Assembly (NCBI RefSeq): GCF_001027745.1 | Contig: NZ_LECU01000006.1 | Location: 1 to 64,000, forward strand | Length of the DNA: 64,000 nucleotides | Source: Pedobacter sp. BMA | Lineage (GTDB): Bacteria; Bacteroidota; Bacteroidia; Sphingobacteriales; Sphingobacteriaceae | Reading direction: 5' to 3' | Shown here: positions 44,785-53,751 of the stretch, in pieces | How positions within the stretch are numbered: position 1 is the stretch's first letter | Layout: each line of letters opens with the position of its first letter | The notes under the pieces: generated by a model | What the model was told of the DNA's origin: nothing | Databases searched by the model: none | The model's input: only the letters and a program-made list of their open reading frames with translations | Translations under genes and position numbers: made by a program

Positions 44785-46044
44785 ATGCAATTTGACAGAA
44801 TTCGTGAAAAATTAAACATCCTTGCTGATGCTGCTAAATATGATGTTTCCTGTTCATCGAGTGGTAGTACACGTAAGAATGAAGGGAAGGGTCTTGGCAA
44901 TAGTCATACTTCTGGCATTTGCCACACTTACACTGAAGATGGCCGCTGTGTTTCTTTACTCAAAATCCTTTTAACCAACCATTGTATTTACGACTGCCTT
45001 TTCTGCGTATCAAGAAAGAGCAATGATGTTAAAAGAGCCGCTTTTTCGGTTGACGAGGTGGTTGAGCTCACTATGAATTTCTACCGAAGGAATTATATTG
45101 AGGGCTTGTTTCTAAGTTCGGGAATTTTTAAAAATGCTGATTTTACGATGGAGCGCTTGTTACTGGTTTGCAAAAAGTTGCGACTGGAACAAAATTATAA
45201 TGGTTACATCCATTTGAAAACAATTCCTGGTGCGAGTGATGAGTTGATCAAAGAGGCCGGGCTATATGCTGATCGGATGAGCATTAATCTTGAAATGCCT
45301 ACCGAAGCTGGTTTAAAGCTGCTGGCTCCTGAGAAAAGCCATAATGACGTGATTAAACCCTTATCATTTGTTCAGCAAAATATCAAACAATTCGCAGCAG
45401 ATAAAAAACTGATTAAACATGTACCAAAGTTCGTACCAGCGGGACAAAGTACCCAAATGGTTATTGGCGCAACACCGGAAAGCGATAAAGATATCATGTA
45501 CACAGCGAATACATTTTATAAAAACTTTTCTTTAAAGCGTGTTTATTATTCAGGATACGTTCCAATCAGCAATGATAGCAGGATGCCGGTTTTAGGAACA
45601 CAACCTCCATTGCTACGCGAAAACAGACTTTATCAAACAGATTGGCTCATGCGTTTTTACGGATTTAAGGTACAGGAGATTTTAAATGATGCTAATCCCA
45701 ATCTGGATGTTGATATCGACCCGAAATTAAGCTGGGCTATTCGCAATATGCAACACTTCCCGATTGATATAAATAAAGCTGATTATAAAATGATTCTTCG
45801 CATCCCGGGAATTGGTGTAATGTCTGCACAAAAAATTGTTCAGGCACGTAAGTTTGGGAAGCTCAGAATTGATCAGTTAAAAAAGATAGGTGTGGCCTAT
45901 AACCGGGCGAAACATTTTATTACCTGTGCCGACAGTCCTTATCAATTGAAAGACTATCAGGGAACTCAAATTAAGGCCTTCATTTTAGCCGATAGTCAAA
46001 GTAAGTACATAAAAACAGATAGCAATCAACTGATCCTGTTTTAA
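44785..46044 (+). CDS. putative DNA modification/repair radical SAM protein (TIGR03916 type)
   Basis: 419-residue radical SAM enzyme. The [4Fe-4S] motif CxxxCxxC is Cys67, Cys71 and Cys74 (HCIYDCLFC); additional cysteines (23, 46, 55) precede it, with HTSGICHTYTEDGRC. The barrel runs to about 300. The C-terminal region (about 325-385) has a helix-hairpin-helix motif (MILRIPGIGVMSAQKIVQARKFG), a DNA-binding element. This combination is the TIGR03916 family, known to travel with TIGR03915 proteins and uracil-DNA-glycosylase-like domains. The TIGR03915-type partner follows 45 bp downstream. The reaction is unknown. Confidence 0.88.
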   Translation: MQFDRIREKLNILADAAKYDVSCSSSGSTRKNEGKGLGNSHTSGICHTYTEDGRCVSLLKILLTNHCIYDCLFCVSRKSNDVKRAAFSVDEVVELTMNFYRRNYIEGLFLSSGIFKNADFTMERLLLVCKKLRLEQNYNGYIHLKTIPGASDELIKEAGLYADRMSINLEMPTEAGLKLLAPEKSHNDVIKPLSFVQQNIKQFAADKKLIKHVPKFVPAGQSTQMVIGATPESDKDIMYTANTFYKNFSLKRVYYSGYVPISNDSRMPVLGTQPPLLRENRLYQTDWLMRFYGFKVQEILNDANPNLDVDIDPKLSWAIRNMQHFPIDINKADYKMILRIPGIGVMSAQKIVQARKFGKLRIDQLKKIGVAYNRAKHFITCADSPYQLKDYQGTQIKAFILADSQSKYIKTDSNQLILF

Positions 46045-46089
46045 TCCTATTGTTTTTTGATTCTGACAATTCTGTTCCGCTAGAGTAAA

Positions 46090-46854
46090 ATGACCTATAT
46101 CTTCGATGGCTCTTTTCCCGGTCTTCTGACAGCAGTTTTTGAACACTTCGAGCGTAAAGCGGCAAAAGTAAAGCTAAAAGCTGCAACGGTTTTTCAACCT
46201 GAAGCTTTTTCCGAACATTTGTATGTGATTACAGATTCAGAAAAAGCTGACCGGGTTTGGACGGGATTGCAAAAAAAAATAAAGCGGGACTGGATTCGAA
46301 AGTTTTATTGCAGCTATTTATCAGAAATTGCGGAAGCGTATGACCATTTATTTCAGTTTGCAATATATATTTTTCAGAACGAAGCCGGGGCCGAAAGCAA
46401 TTATGGGAATGACCACGTGATAGCCTTGTCTAAGTATGCCAAAAGTGTTGAACGGGAAAAGCACCGAATGGAAGCGTTTATTCGTTTTCAGCATACAGCC
46501 GATGGAATATTTTACACAGGAGTTGATCCCGATTTCAATGTACTTCCCTTGATTTCCAATCATTTTAAAAATCGTTATGCCGATCAGCAATGGATTATAT
46601 ACGATTTGAAAAGAAAATACGGCCTTCATTACAACCTCGACACCGTTGAGGAAATTACAATAGATTTCTCGAAAGGTACAAACAGTAAAAATCCAGATCC
46701 CATATTGCTTGATGGAAAGGAAGAATTGTATTCGGTTTTGTGGAAAGATTATTTTAAGAGTGCAAATATAGTCGCACGCAAAAATACCAAACTCCATATC
46801 AGACATGTTCCCAAAAGGTATTGGAAATATTTAACCGAAAAGCAATTGAGTTAA
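46090..46854 (+). CDS. TIGR03915-type probable DNA metabolism protein, radical SAM partner
   Basis: 254 residues, beginning TYIFDGSFPGLLTAVFEHF, typical of the TIGR03915 family. Features include RFQHTADGIFYTGVDPDFNVLPLISNHFKNRYADQQWIIYD and a C-terminus KRYWKYLTEKQL. It is not fused to a uracil-DNA-glycosylase-like domain as in some homologues. It is cotranscribed with the radical SAM gene (45-bp gap). A biochemical role has not, to my knowledge, been shown; DNA modification or repair is inferred from family context. Confidence 0.85.
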   Translation: MTYIFDGSFPGLLTAVFEHFERKAAKVKLKAATVFQPEAFSEHLYVITDSEKADRVWTGLQKKIKRDWIRKFYCSYLSEIAEAYDHLFQFAIYIFQNEAGAESNYGNDHVIALSKYAKSVEREKHRMEAFIRFQHTADGIFYTGVDPDFNVLPLISNHFKNRYADQQWIIYDLKRKYGLHYNLDTVEEITIDFSKGTNSKNPDPILLDGKEELYSVLWKDYFKSANIVARKNTKLHIRHVPKRYWKYLTEKQLS

Positions 46855-46888
46855 CCTGGCATTAACATAAAACTATTAAATTGCACAC

Positions 46889-47914
46889 ATGAAATTGAGT
46901 GTGCTGGTTTTATTTACTGCCCTGGCTGTGTCATTATCTATCGGCATGGTAAATTTTTACTTTCAGCACAGCTGGTACTATCTGGCCATTTCCTTTGGTG
47001 TGTCGTTCCTGAGCAGTTTTCTTGTTTTTTACTATCTTCTGGAGAAATACATTTATACCAAGATTAAGTTGATTTATAAGTTGATTCATAATCTTAAACT
47101 TGGAAAAGATTTAAAAGATGCGCTGGGCGAGTATGTAAGTTCTGACCCTATAAATGATGTTGAACAGGAAGTAAAAGAATGGGCCGGTGCGAAAAAGAAG
47201 GAAATCGATATGCTCAAAAAACAGGAGCAATTCCGTCGTGAATTTCTTTCTAACGTATCTCATGAATTTAAGACCCCTCTTTTTGCGATACAGGGGTATA
47301 TAGAAACCTTGCAGGATTGTATTGAAGACGATCCGGATATGGCCATAAAGTTTTTGAAGAAGGCTGAAAACAACGTTGAACGTTTAAGCTACCTGATTAA
47401 TGACCTGGACGCTATTTCAAAGCTTGAGACCGGGGAGTCGCCCATCAATTATCAAAAATTTGACTTTGTACAGCTGGCCAGGGAGGTAATGGAAAATCTT
47501 GAAGACAGAGCGAAAGACAAACACATTAAACTTTTTTTTAAAGATAAGTATACCGCCCTTACCATGGTAAATGCCGACAGGGAAAAAATCCGTCAGGTAT
47601 TGATTAACTTAATGGTTAACAGTATTAAATATGGAATAGAGCAAGGCGAAACCGCAATAAAAATATTTGAACTACATGATCAGTTCCTGATAGAGGTTAC
47701 AGATAATGGGATTGGCATTGAAGAAAAACATTTACTCCGTTTATTTGAGCGGTTCTACCGTATTGACAGCCATCGGGCAAGAGAGGTTGGCGGGACGGGA
47801 CTTGGACTGGCCATTGTAAAACACATTCTGGAAGCACATCAGCAAACCATTTCAGTGAGAAGTACACCCGGGATTGGCACCACCTTCGCATTTACGTTAC
47901 AAAAAGGGGGATAG
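46889..47914 (+). CDS. PhoR-like sensor histidine kinase (orphan)
   Basis: 341-residue membrane kinase with two TM segments (about 5-20 and 25-50), almost no periplasmic loop, a linker, HisKA with His125 ([14 protein letters not shown]) and HATPase with [26 protein letters not shown] and [11 protein letters not shown]. This short form resembles Bacteroidota PhoR. No response regulator is next to it. It lies 222 bp upstream of a DUF47-PiT phosphate uptake operon, which supports a phosphate role. Some 20 bp upstream of the start is a TTAACAT half-site like that before the phosphate operon. Confidence 0.9.
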   Translation: MKLSVLVLFTALAVSLSIGMVNFYFQHSWYYLAISFGVSFLSSFLVFYYLLEKYIYTKIKLIYKLIHNLKLGKDLKDALGEYVSSDPINDVEQEVKEWAGAKKKEIDMLKKQEQFRREFLSNVSHEFKTPLFAIQGYIETLQDCIEDDPDMAIKFLKKAENNVERLSYLINDLDAISKLETGESPINYQKFDFVQLAREVMENLEDRAKDKHIKLFFKDKYTALTMVNADREKIRQVLINLMVNSIKYGIEQGETAIKIFELHDQFLIEVTDNGIGIEEKHLLRLFERFYRIDSHRAREVGGTGLGLAIVKHILEAHQQTISVRSTPGIGTTFAFTLQKGG

Positions 47915-48083
47915 GCACATCCGATCTATGACTTTGCTTTACAGATACATTCTTAACTTTATAACCGCGGACACCAGTGAAGTGTGTAGTGGCCATATTC
48001 ATCCTTAAGTATTCATTATCAAACAGCTAAAATCGTTGGCTTAATGGATTTATTGACTAAAATCAGTTAATATAATTATGAAA

Positions 48084-48101
48084 TTAACATTAACTTAACA
48101 T
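48084..48101 (+). promoter_or_regulatory. Pho-box-like direct repeat upstream of DUF47-PiT operon
   Basis: TTAACAT (48084-48090), TAAC, TTAACAT (48095-48101): two perfect 7-bp direct repeats with a 4-bp spacer (11-bp period). The 7-4-7 layout matches the E. coli PhoB box, and the TTAACA core matches the repeats bound by B. subtilis PhoP. It occupies the place of the -33 element of the promoter below. Confidence 0.55.
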
Positions 48102-48109
48102 TGAGCTTG

Positions 48110-48117
48110 TAGCTTTG
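48110..48117 (+). promoter_or_regulatory. -7 element of DUF47-PiT operon
   Basis: TAGCTTTG, 20 bp before the ATG at 48137. No TTTG -33 element is present; the Pho-box-like repeat lies there instead, as expected for an activated promoter. Confidence 0.5.
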
Positions 48118-48136
48118 CAACATATTAAAAATTAAC

Positions 48137-48778
48137 ATGAATAATATTTTTAAGTTCTTTACACCTCAAGACAGAAAATTTCATCCTCTTTTTGAGCAAG
48201 CCGGTAGCAATGCTTTAAAAATTGCTGACGCTCTTTTAGAAATGGTAAGTACAGCAGATGCAGAAAGCAGAAAAACCATTTTTAAGGAAATAGAACGCTT
48301 AGAACACGTCGGAGATGATATTACACATTCAATCTTTCTTGAGTTAAGCAGGAACTTTATCACTCCCTTTGACAGGGAAGATATCCATGCATTGGCTACA
48401 GCTGTTGACGATGTTGCTGATTACATTTATGGAACAGCAAACCGTATGCAAATGTATAATATGAATACAATCAATGAGCCGATTGTTAAAATTGCCGAGT
48501 TGCTGGTTGAAATGTGTACTGACATCGACAAAGCTATCAAAGAACTACGCAGCTTTAAGAACATCCGCGTAATTGCAGATGCATGTATCCGCATTAACAG
48601 TGGAGAAAACCAGGCTGACTACGTATTTACATTGGCTGTTGCCCGTTTATTTGAATACGAAACCAATGCAATTGAATTAATCAAACAAAAAGAGGTTTTA
48701 CAAACGATAGAAAAAGCGACAGATAAATGCGAAGATGTAGCAAATGTTCTTGAAACTATCCTGGTTAAAAACGCTTAA
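48137..48778 (+). CDS. DUF47 (PhoU-like) phosphate transport regulator
   Basis: 213-residue all-helical cytoplasmic protein of the DUF47/PhoU-like family, with the paired helical motifs FKEIERLEHVGDDITHSIF and FITPFDREDIHALATAVDDVADYIYGTA. These proteins act with PiT transporters and are thought to modulate phosphate entry. It lies 12 bp upstream of the PiT gene, the usual pairing. Confidence 0.93.
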   Translation: MNNIFKFFTPQDRKFHPLFEQAGSNALKIADALLEMVSTADAESRKTIFKEIERLEHVGDDITHSIFLELSRNFITPFDREDIHALATAVDDVADYIYGTANRMQMYNMNTINEPIVKIAELLVEMCTDIDKAIKELRSFKNIRVIADACIRINSGENQADYVFTLAVARLFEYETNAIELIKQKEVLQTIEKATDKCEDVANVLETILVKNA

Positions 48779-48790
48779 TAAAACACAAAC

Positions 48791-49801
48791 ATGGTAACTA
48801 CCTTATTGGTTGTTGTTGTAATTCTGGCAATTGCTTTCGATTACATTAATGGCTTTCACGATGCCGCTAACTCGATTGCAACGGTTGTTTCTACAAAAGT
48901 TCTTACGCCTTTTCAGGCAGTTTTATGGGCTGCGCTATTTAATTTTGCAGCTTATTTTTATTTTACAGACCATAAAGTGGCCAATACCGTTGCTAAAACG
49001 GTAATTGAAAGTTACATCACCCTGGAAGTAATTCTTGCCGGCTTAGTGGCTGCAATTATGTGGAATCTGTTAACCTGGTGGTACGGTATTCCTTCCAGTT
49101 CTTCTCATACATTAATTGGGGGATTTGCTGGCGCAGGAATGACACATGCTTTACTTACGGGCGCAAGTCCGCTTGCCGCCGTGGAGATGGGTTATGTTGT
49201 TAAAATTGTCTCTTTTATTGTATTAGCGCCAATTATTGGTATGGTAATCTCTGTGATATTAACCTTGATCATTATCAATATTTGCCGTTACGCCAAACCG
49301 GCGACTGCTGAAAAATGGTTTAAAAGATTGCAGTTGTTATCATCTGCAGCATTAAGTTTCTTTCACGGTGGTAACGATGCACAAAAGGTTATGGGTATTA
49401 TTGCCACGGCATTAATTGCTGCGAAAGTAATTCCAAACTTCGAAGCGATGCCTGCGTGGGTTCCAATCTGTTGTTACTCCGCAATCTCTCTTGGTACAAT
49501 GAGTGGTGGCTGGAAAATTGTAAAAACAATGGGATCTAAAATCACTAAAGTTACAGCCCTTGAAGGTGTTGCAGCTGAAGGTGCCGGCGCGGTAACCTTG
49601 GGAATTACTGAGCACTTCGGGATTCCGGTTTCCACTACACATACCATTACCGGTTCAATTGTTGGTGTGGGTGTTGTAAAGAGTGTTTCTGCTGTTCGCT
49701 GGGGTGTAACTATTAATTTGATCTGGGCCTGGATTTTAACTATTCCGGTTTCGGCAACTTTAGCCGCAATTATCTATGCCATTATCTATTTTGTAAAATA
49801 G
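48791..49801 (+). CDS. inorganic phosphate transporter, PiT family
   Basis: 336-residue inner-membrane symporter with about nine or ten TM segments. The two PiT repeat signatures are present: FDYINGFHDAANSIATVVST near the N-terminus and FFHGGNDAQKVMGIIATAL in the middle, plus GIPSSSSHTLIGG and GIPVSTTHTITGSIVGVG. It moves phosphate (or metal-phosphate) with a cation. It is cotranscribed with DUF47 and ends in a strong terminator. Confidence 0.95.
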   Translation: MVTTLLVVVVILAIAFDYINGFHDAANSIATVVSTKVLTPFQAVLWAALFNFAAYFYFTDHKVANTVAKTVIESYITLEVILAGLVAAIMWNLLTWWYGIPSSSSHTLIGGFAGAGMTHALLTGASPLAAVEMGYVVKIVSFIVLAPIIGMVISVILTLIIINICRYAKPATAEKWFKRLQLLSSAALSFFHGGNDAQKVMGIIATALIAAKVIPNFEAMPAWVPICCYSAISLGTMSGGWKIVKTMGSKITKVTALEGVAAEGAGAVTLGITEHFGIPVSTTHTITGSIVGVGVVKSVSAVRWGVTINLIWAWILTIPVSATLAAIIYAIIYFVK

Positions 49802-49818
49802 AGCAAAAATATATCGAA

Positions 49819-49854
49819 TAAAAAAGACCATAGCAAAAGCTATGGTCTTTTTTA
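49819..49854. terminator. bidirectional terminator after PiT gene
   Basis: 15-bp perfect stem AAAAAAGACCATAGC / GCTATGGTCTTTTTT around an AAAA loop, between convergent genes. Confidence 0.92.
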
Positions 49855-49881
49855 ATTATAAGTATAATTGAATGAAAGCAA

Positions 49882-51168
49882 CTAAAATTTAACACTTAAC
49901 TCCACTTCGTTGGTCCCTTTTTGAGGCAACACCCAGTCTGGACCGGCCTGAACTAAACGGCGGGCCTCCGCGTCGGCCTTTTTATCAAGCGACTTAATTA
50001 CTTTGATGTTTGATGGACGACCATTTTTGTTGACTTTAAAGCTTAGGATTACATATTGCTCCGGACCTTTAGCATTGTACAGTTTATTGTTATGCTCCAG
50101 ATATTCCTGATAATTAATGGTGGATACAGGAATTGGTTTAGAAATTTCTTCAAGCGGCTTACCATCTAAGTTTTGTACTGCACGCAAAGTAATTGTAGGC
50201 GCTTTGATATCTTCTTTCTTCCTACCATTTGACCCTGTAATTAATGCTATTTCCTGTAAAGATTTATCACCACTCATTGCATTTCTTATCGCATTAGGGT
50301 CCTGAACACCTATTACCGGAACTTCCTTAAACCCTATTGCACTAATCAGCAAGTCTTTATCCTTTGCTATGCTATCAACTGGTAGCGAGAAAAATCCTTT
50401 TGAGTCTGTAGCCGTAATGCCCTTTCCACCCAACGATTTTACTATAGCACCTTGAATAGGCCTGCCGTTCAGCTTATCGACTACATTCCCGCTAAACACA
50501 ACCTGCGCATTCCCTGTTGTGGGCAAAGGACTCATATCTGATTCTTTAAGTAATGTCTGCTGATCAGCCTGACGCGCTAGCGGTTGAGCTTTGGCCTTGA
50601 CAGCAGTTTCTTCATATAATCGCTCCTGAGAGGCAGTAACGTCTATCTTGGCCTGCCTTGTGGCTTGTTTGCTGTTTTTTGCCAGATACCCTGTTTTTGC
50701 TTCGGTGATGGCATGGTCCATCGAAGATGACTGAAGGGCGTTCTTTTGGCCGCCAGGCGTATGTGGCTTAGTTACTGCAACAGCGGTAGCGGTATCAAGA
50801 TTAACGATTACTCCATTGGCTTTTCTAGCTGCTATTTCTGCATTCTTACGATTGGACTCCCTCATGAAAAACAGAATGCTTACCGCAATAAAAGCTACGG
50901 TGGCGGTTGCTGCAATGCTCAGACGCTGAGTGGTGATCCCCCACATTCTACGCTTAACAGGTTTTTCAGAAACCCTGTCATGAAGTTGTTTCTGTAAAAT
51001 AGAAAGTGTTTGCTTACGTTTTGGTGACTGCCGCAAACCTTCAAGTGCTTCGGCCACAAATGGATCTTCCAGTGCCTGGCGCTCGACAAAGTGCATGCCC
51101 CTGGCATCAAGTTTACCATCAAGGTAATCTTCCAGCACATTAATATCTAACCAATCGTTATTCACCAC
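49882..51168 (-). CDS. anti-sigma-like membrane protein with carboxypeptidase-regulatory and TonB C-terminal domains
   Basis: 428 residues. The N-terminus (about 1-85, LEDYLDGKLDARGMHFVERQALEDPFVAEAL) has the layout of cytoplasmic anti-sigma domains in this phylum. A TM segment (about 88-105) leads to a periplasmic linker, a carboxypeptidase-regulatory-like domain (about 225-300, FSGNVVDKLNGRPIQGAIV) and a TonB C-terminal domain (about 340-428, YVILSFKVNKNGRPSNIKVIKSL). Its gene overlaps the upstream ECF sigma gene by 11 bp, so the pair is translationally coupled. The N-terminus likely holds the sigma factor; the periplasmic part may sense or energise an outer-membrane partner, which is inference. 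Confidence 0.85.
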   Translation of the reverse strand: MVNNDWLDINVLEDYLDGKLDARGMHFVERQALEDPFVAEALEGLRQSPKRKQTLSILQKQLHDRVSEKPVKRRMWGITTQRLSIAATATVAFIAVSILFFMRESNRKNAEIAARKANGVIVNLDTATAVAVTKPHTPGGQKNALQSSSMDHAITEAKTGYLAKNSKQATRQAKIDVTASQERLYEETAVKAKAQPLARQADQQTLLKESDMSPLPTTGNAQVVFSGNVVDKLNGRPIQGAIVKSLGGKGITATDSKGFFSLPVDSIAKDKDLLISAIGFKEVPVIGVQDPNAIRNAMSGDKSLQEIALITGSNGRKKEDIKAPTITLRAVQNLDGKPLEEISKPIPVSTINYQEYLEHNNKLYNAKGPEQYVILSFKVNKNGRPSNIKVIKSLDKKADAEARRLVQAGPDWVLPQKGTNEVELSVKF

Positions 51169-51736
51169 TGTTTTTTTCTATACAAATCTTTAAATTCCGT
51201 TTACCATTCTGAATGTAGCTTTTGACCTTAAGCATATCATAACCAGTAATCTCTGCTACCTCTTTGTAGCATTTTTCCTGGAGATAAAATAAATCTACGC
51301 TTTTTCGCTGTTCCTCAGTTAAAGTTTCCATGCACTTTTCCATAATGGTAAGCTGTGTTTCTTTTGTGTTGTCAATATCCAGATGCACAAACTCCGTATT
51401 TTCCACAAAGGTGTCGTCTATAGAAACGTTATTTTGCCTGGAAGATTTTCTCAATGCCATCAGGCAATGATTCCTGGTTAAGACATGAAGCCAGCTTTTA
51501 AAATTCAGTACCTCGTGGATCTTAAGCTTAGTAACCAATTCTTCGAAAATATGCATTACAGCATCCTTACTCAATTCCTCATCTTTAAAATAATTGAAGC
51601 AAACACCGAAAACCAGGTGCATATACTTGTTATAAAGCGTACCCAATGCATTTAAATCACCTGTGTTTTTATACGCGGCGATAAGTTCTGCATCCTGGTG
51701 CTGGTTATTTCCAGCTGTGTTCTTTATAAACTTCAA
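51158..51736 (-). CDS. ECF RNA polymerase sigma factor
   Basis: 192-residue sigma-70 family factor with region 2 (about 30-100, LYNKYMHLVFGVCFNYFKDEELSKDAVMHIFEEL and WLHVLTRNHCLMALRK) and region 4 (about 130-185, LTEEQRKSVDLFYLQEKCYKEVAEITGYDMLKVKSYIQNGKRNL). The only start in reach of region 2 is TTG at 51736. It overlaps the anti-sigma/TonB gene downstream. The divergent vWA gene begins 105 bp away and is a possible target. Confidence 0.92.
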   Translation of the reverse strand: MKFIKNTAGNNQHQDAELIAAYKNTGDLNALGTLYNKYMHLVFGVCFNYFKDEELSKDAVMHIFEELVTKLKIHEVLNFKSWLHVLTRNHCLMALRKSSRQNNVSIDDTFVENTEFVHLDIDNTKETQLTIMEKCMETLTEEQRKSVDLFYLQEKCYKEVAEITGYDMLKVKSYIQNGKRNLKICIEKNSGE

Positions 51737-51840
51737 AAATTAAGGTAGCTATGTTAATTATCCCTCAAGTATAAAAAATATTTTTGAGTATCGATATGGA
51801 AAAGTAAGAGTAGCTACATCATCCTTAAAACTAACCGATT

Positions 51841-53751
51841 ATGAAAAAGCTACTTTTATGTTTAATTGCAATTGTTTTGCTGGTGGGCTTCTCGCCGGAC
51901 AAGAAAAGAATCATTAACGGAATCGTCACTGATGGGAGCACCGGGCTACCCAACGCCGCTATAGCAACCAACATCAGCAAACGGGTCACTACTACAAATT
52001 CAAAGGGAGAGTTTACTATTGAAGTGTCAGATAAGGACACTGAGCTGAGGGTTTCTTACATTGGGTATGTCAGTAAGCATATCAAAATCGGGCGCAACAA
52101 CAGGATTTCGATTACGCTGGTACCGGATTTGAAATCACTTGATGAAATTGTCGTCGTTGGGTATGGTATTCAGAAAAAAACCTCAATCACGGGATCTGTG
52201 GCCACTTTGGATCAGGCTCACGCTTTTCTGGGAAGAGCTGCAGGGGTATCCGTAAGCAAAATGAGGATGGAAAAAATGGACATGGTTAAAAACAATGAAA
52301 GCTATTCGATGATAAACGAGAATATTTTTCATAAAGCTAAAAGTGATCCGCTTTCTACGTTTTCTATTGATGTTGATGCAGCTTCCTATACAAATATCAG
52401 AAGATATGTAAATGGTGGAAGCCTCCCTCCTGCAGACGCTGTAAGGATAGAAGAAATGATCAACTATTTTGACTACAAATATGAACAACCAAAAAACGGG
52501 GAGCCGGTTAATATCATCACAGAGATTGGTCCTGCGCCATGGAATGCTGAACATAAACTGGTTCAGATCGCCTTGCAGGCAAAAGTAATTCCAACTGAAC
52601 ATTTACCTGCGTCCAATCTGGTATTTCTAATTGATGTGTCGGGGTCGATGAGTGATCCAAATAAATTACCGCTTCTGGTATCGTCTTTTAAATTGCTGAC
52701 CGATCAGCTTAGGGCAAAAGACAAAGTGGCAATTGTTGTATATGCCGGTAATTCCGGAGTGGTTTTGCCGGCAACAAATGGTGATGAGAAAATTAAAATT
52801 AAGGAAGCCTTGGATAAGTTAAGCGCCGGCGGTTCAACAGCGGGAGGACAAGGCATAGAGCTTGCCTATAAAATAGCGGGTGAAAACTTTGTAAAAAACG
52901 GAAATAACAGGGTGATATTAGCTACTGATGGTGATTTCAATGTGGGTGCAAGCAGTGATGCTGATATGCAGGAGTTAATTGAAAAGAAAAGGGAAAGCGG
53001 CATATTTTTAACTGTTCTCGGTTATGGGATGGGCAATTACAAAGACAGTAAAATGGAAATAATGGCTGATAAAGGTAACGGTAATTACGCCTACATCGAT
53101 AATTTAACTGAGGCCAGAAAGGTATTAGTTAATGAATTTGGCGGAACATTATTTACCGTTGCAAAAGATGTGAAGCTGCAGGTTGAATTTAATCCTTCGA
53201 AAGTTCAATCCTACCGTCTTATTGGATATGAAAACCGCTTGCTAAATAAAGAAGACTTCAATGACGATAAGAAAGATGCGGGTGAAATTGGTTCTGGGCA
53301 TACGGTTACTGCACTCTATGAAATAATTCCGGTCGGTGCCAAAGATGTTTTATCAGGTTCTGTTGACGACCTGAAATACCAGAAAACCATTCAATCAGGA
53401 TATGAAAATTCAGGAGAGATGTTAACAGTAAAGCTGCGTTATAAAGAACCTACGGGAAACAAAAGCAAATTAATCATACGCGGTTTAAGCGATAATCCTA
53501 TTGGTTTGAATGCACGAAGCGATAATTTCAGATTTGCCGCAGCGGTTGCAGAATTCGGAATGATATTAAGGAAGTCTTCATTCAAACAAAATGCTAACTT
53601 TGAGCAGGTAATTTCTTTAGCTGAAAATGCAAAAGGAAAAGATGAAGAAGGTTACCGTTCAGAATTTTTAAGTTTGGTAAAATCAGCCAAACTAATGGCA
53701 AAAGATTTGCTAAGCATAAAAGATAAACTCATCATGAATGAAAAAAATTAA
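51841..53751 (+). CDS. vWA-domain (YfbK-like) protein with carboxypeptidase-regulatory domain and TonB-box-like segment
   Basis: 636 residues. After a signal-like segment (about 1-18) comes a carboxypeptidase-regulatory-like domain (about 24-95), then SLDEIVVVGYGIQKK (99-113) followed by SITGSVATLD, which copies the TonB box and plug entry of SusC proteins. The C-terminal two thirds is a von Willebrand-type module: an N-terminal extension (FSIDVDAASYTNIRRYVNGG), the vWA domain with MIDAS DVSGS (265-269), and the DUF3520-type tail. No beta-barrel follows. Such proteins occur in Bacteroidota; function is unknown. The DUF4197 gene overlaps its end by 14 bp. Confidence 0.88.
   Translation: MKKLLLCLIAIVLLVGFSPDKKRIINGIVTDGSTGLPNAAIATNISKRVTTTNSKGEFTIEVSDKDTELRVSYIGYVSKHIKIGRNNRISITLVPDLKSLDEIVVVGYGIQKKTSITGSVATLDQAHAFLGRAAGVSVSKMRMEKMDMVKNNESYSMINENIFHKAKSDPLSTFSIDVDAASYTNIRRYVNGGSLPPADAVRIEEMINYFDYKYEQPKNGEPVNIITEIGPAPWNAEHKLVQIALQAKVIPTEHLPASNLVFLIDVSGSMSDPNKLPLLVSSFKLLTDQLRAKDKVAIVVYAGNSGVVLPATNGDEKIKIKEALDKLSAGGSTAGGQGIELAYKIAGENFVKNGNNRVILATDGDFNVGASSDADMQELIEKKRESGIFLTVLGYGMGNYKDSKMEIMADKGNGNYAYIDNLTEARKVLVNEFGGTLFTVAKDVKLQVEFNPSKVQSYRLIGYENRLLNKEDFNDDKKDAGEIGSGHTVTALYEIIPVGAKDVLSGSVDDLKYQKTIQSGYENSGEMLTVKLRYKEPTGNKSKLIIRGLSDNPIGLNARSDNFRFAAAVAEFGMILRKSSFKQNANFEQVISLAENAKGKDEEGYRSEFLSLVKSAKLMAKDLLSIKDKLIMNEKN

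Noticed and set aside
46348..46806. 152-residue minus-strand frame
   Set aside because: Antisense shadow of the TIGR03915-type gene.
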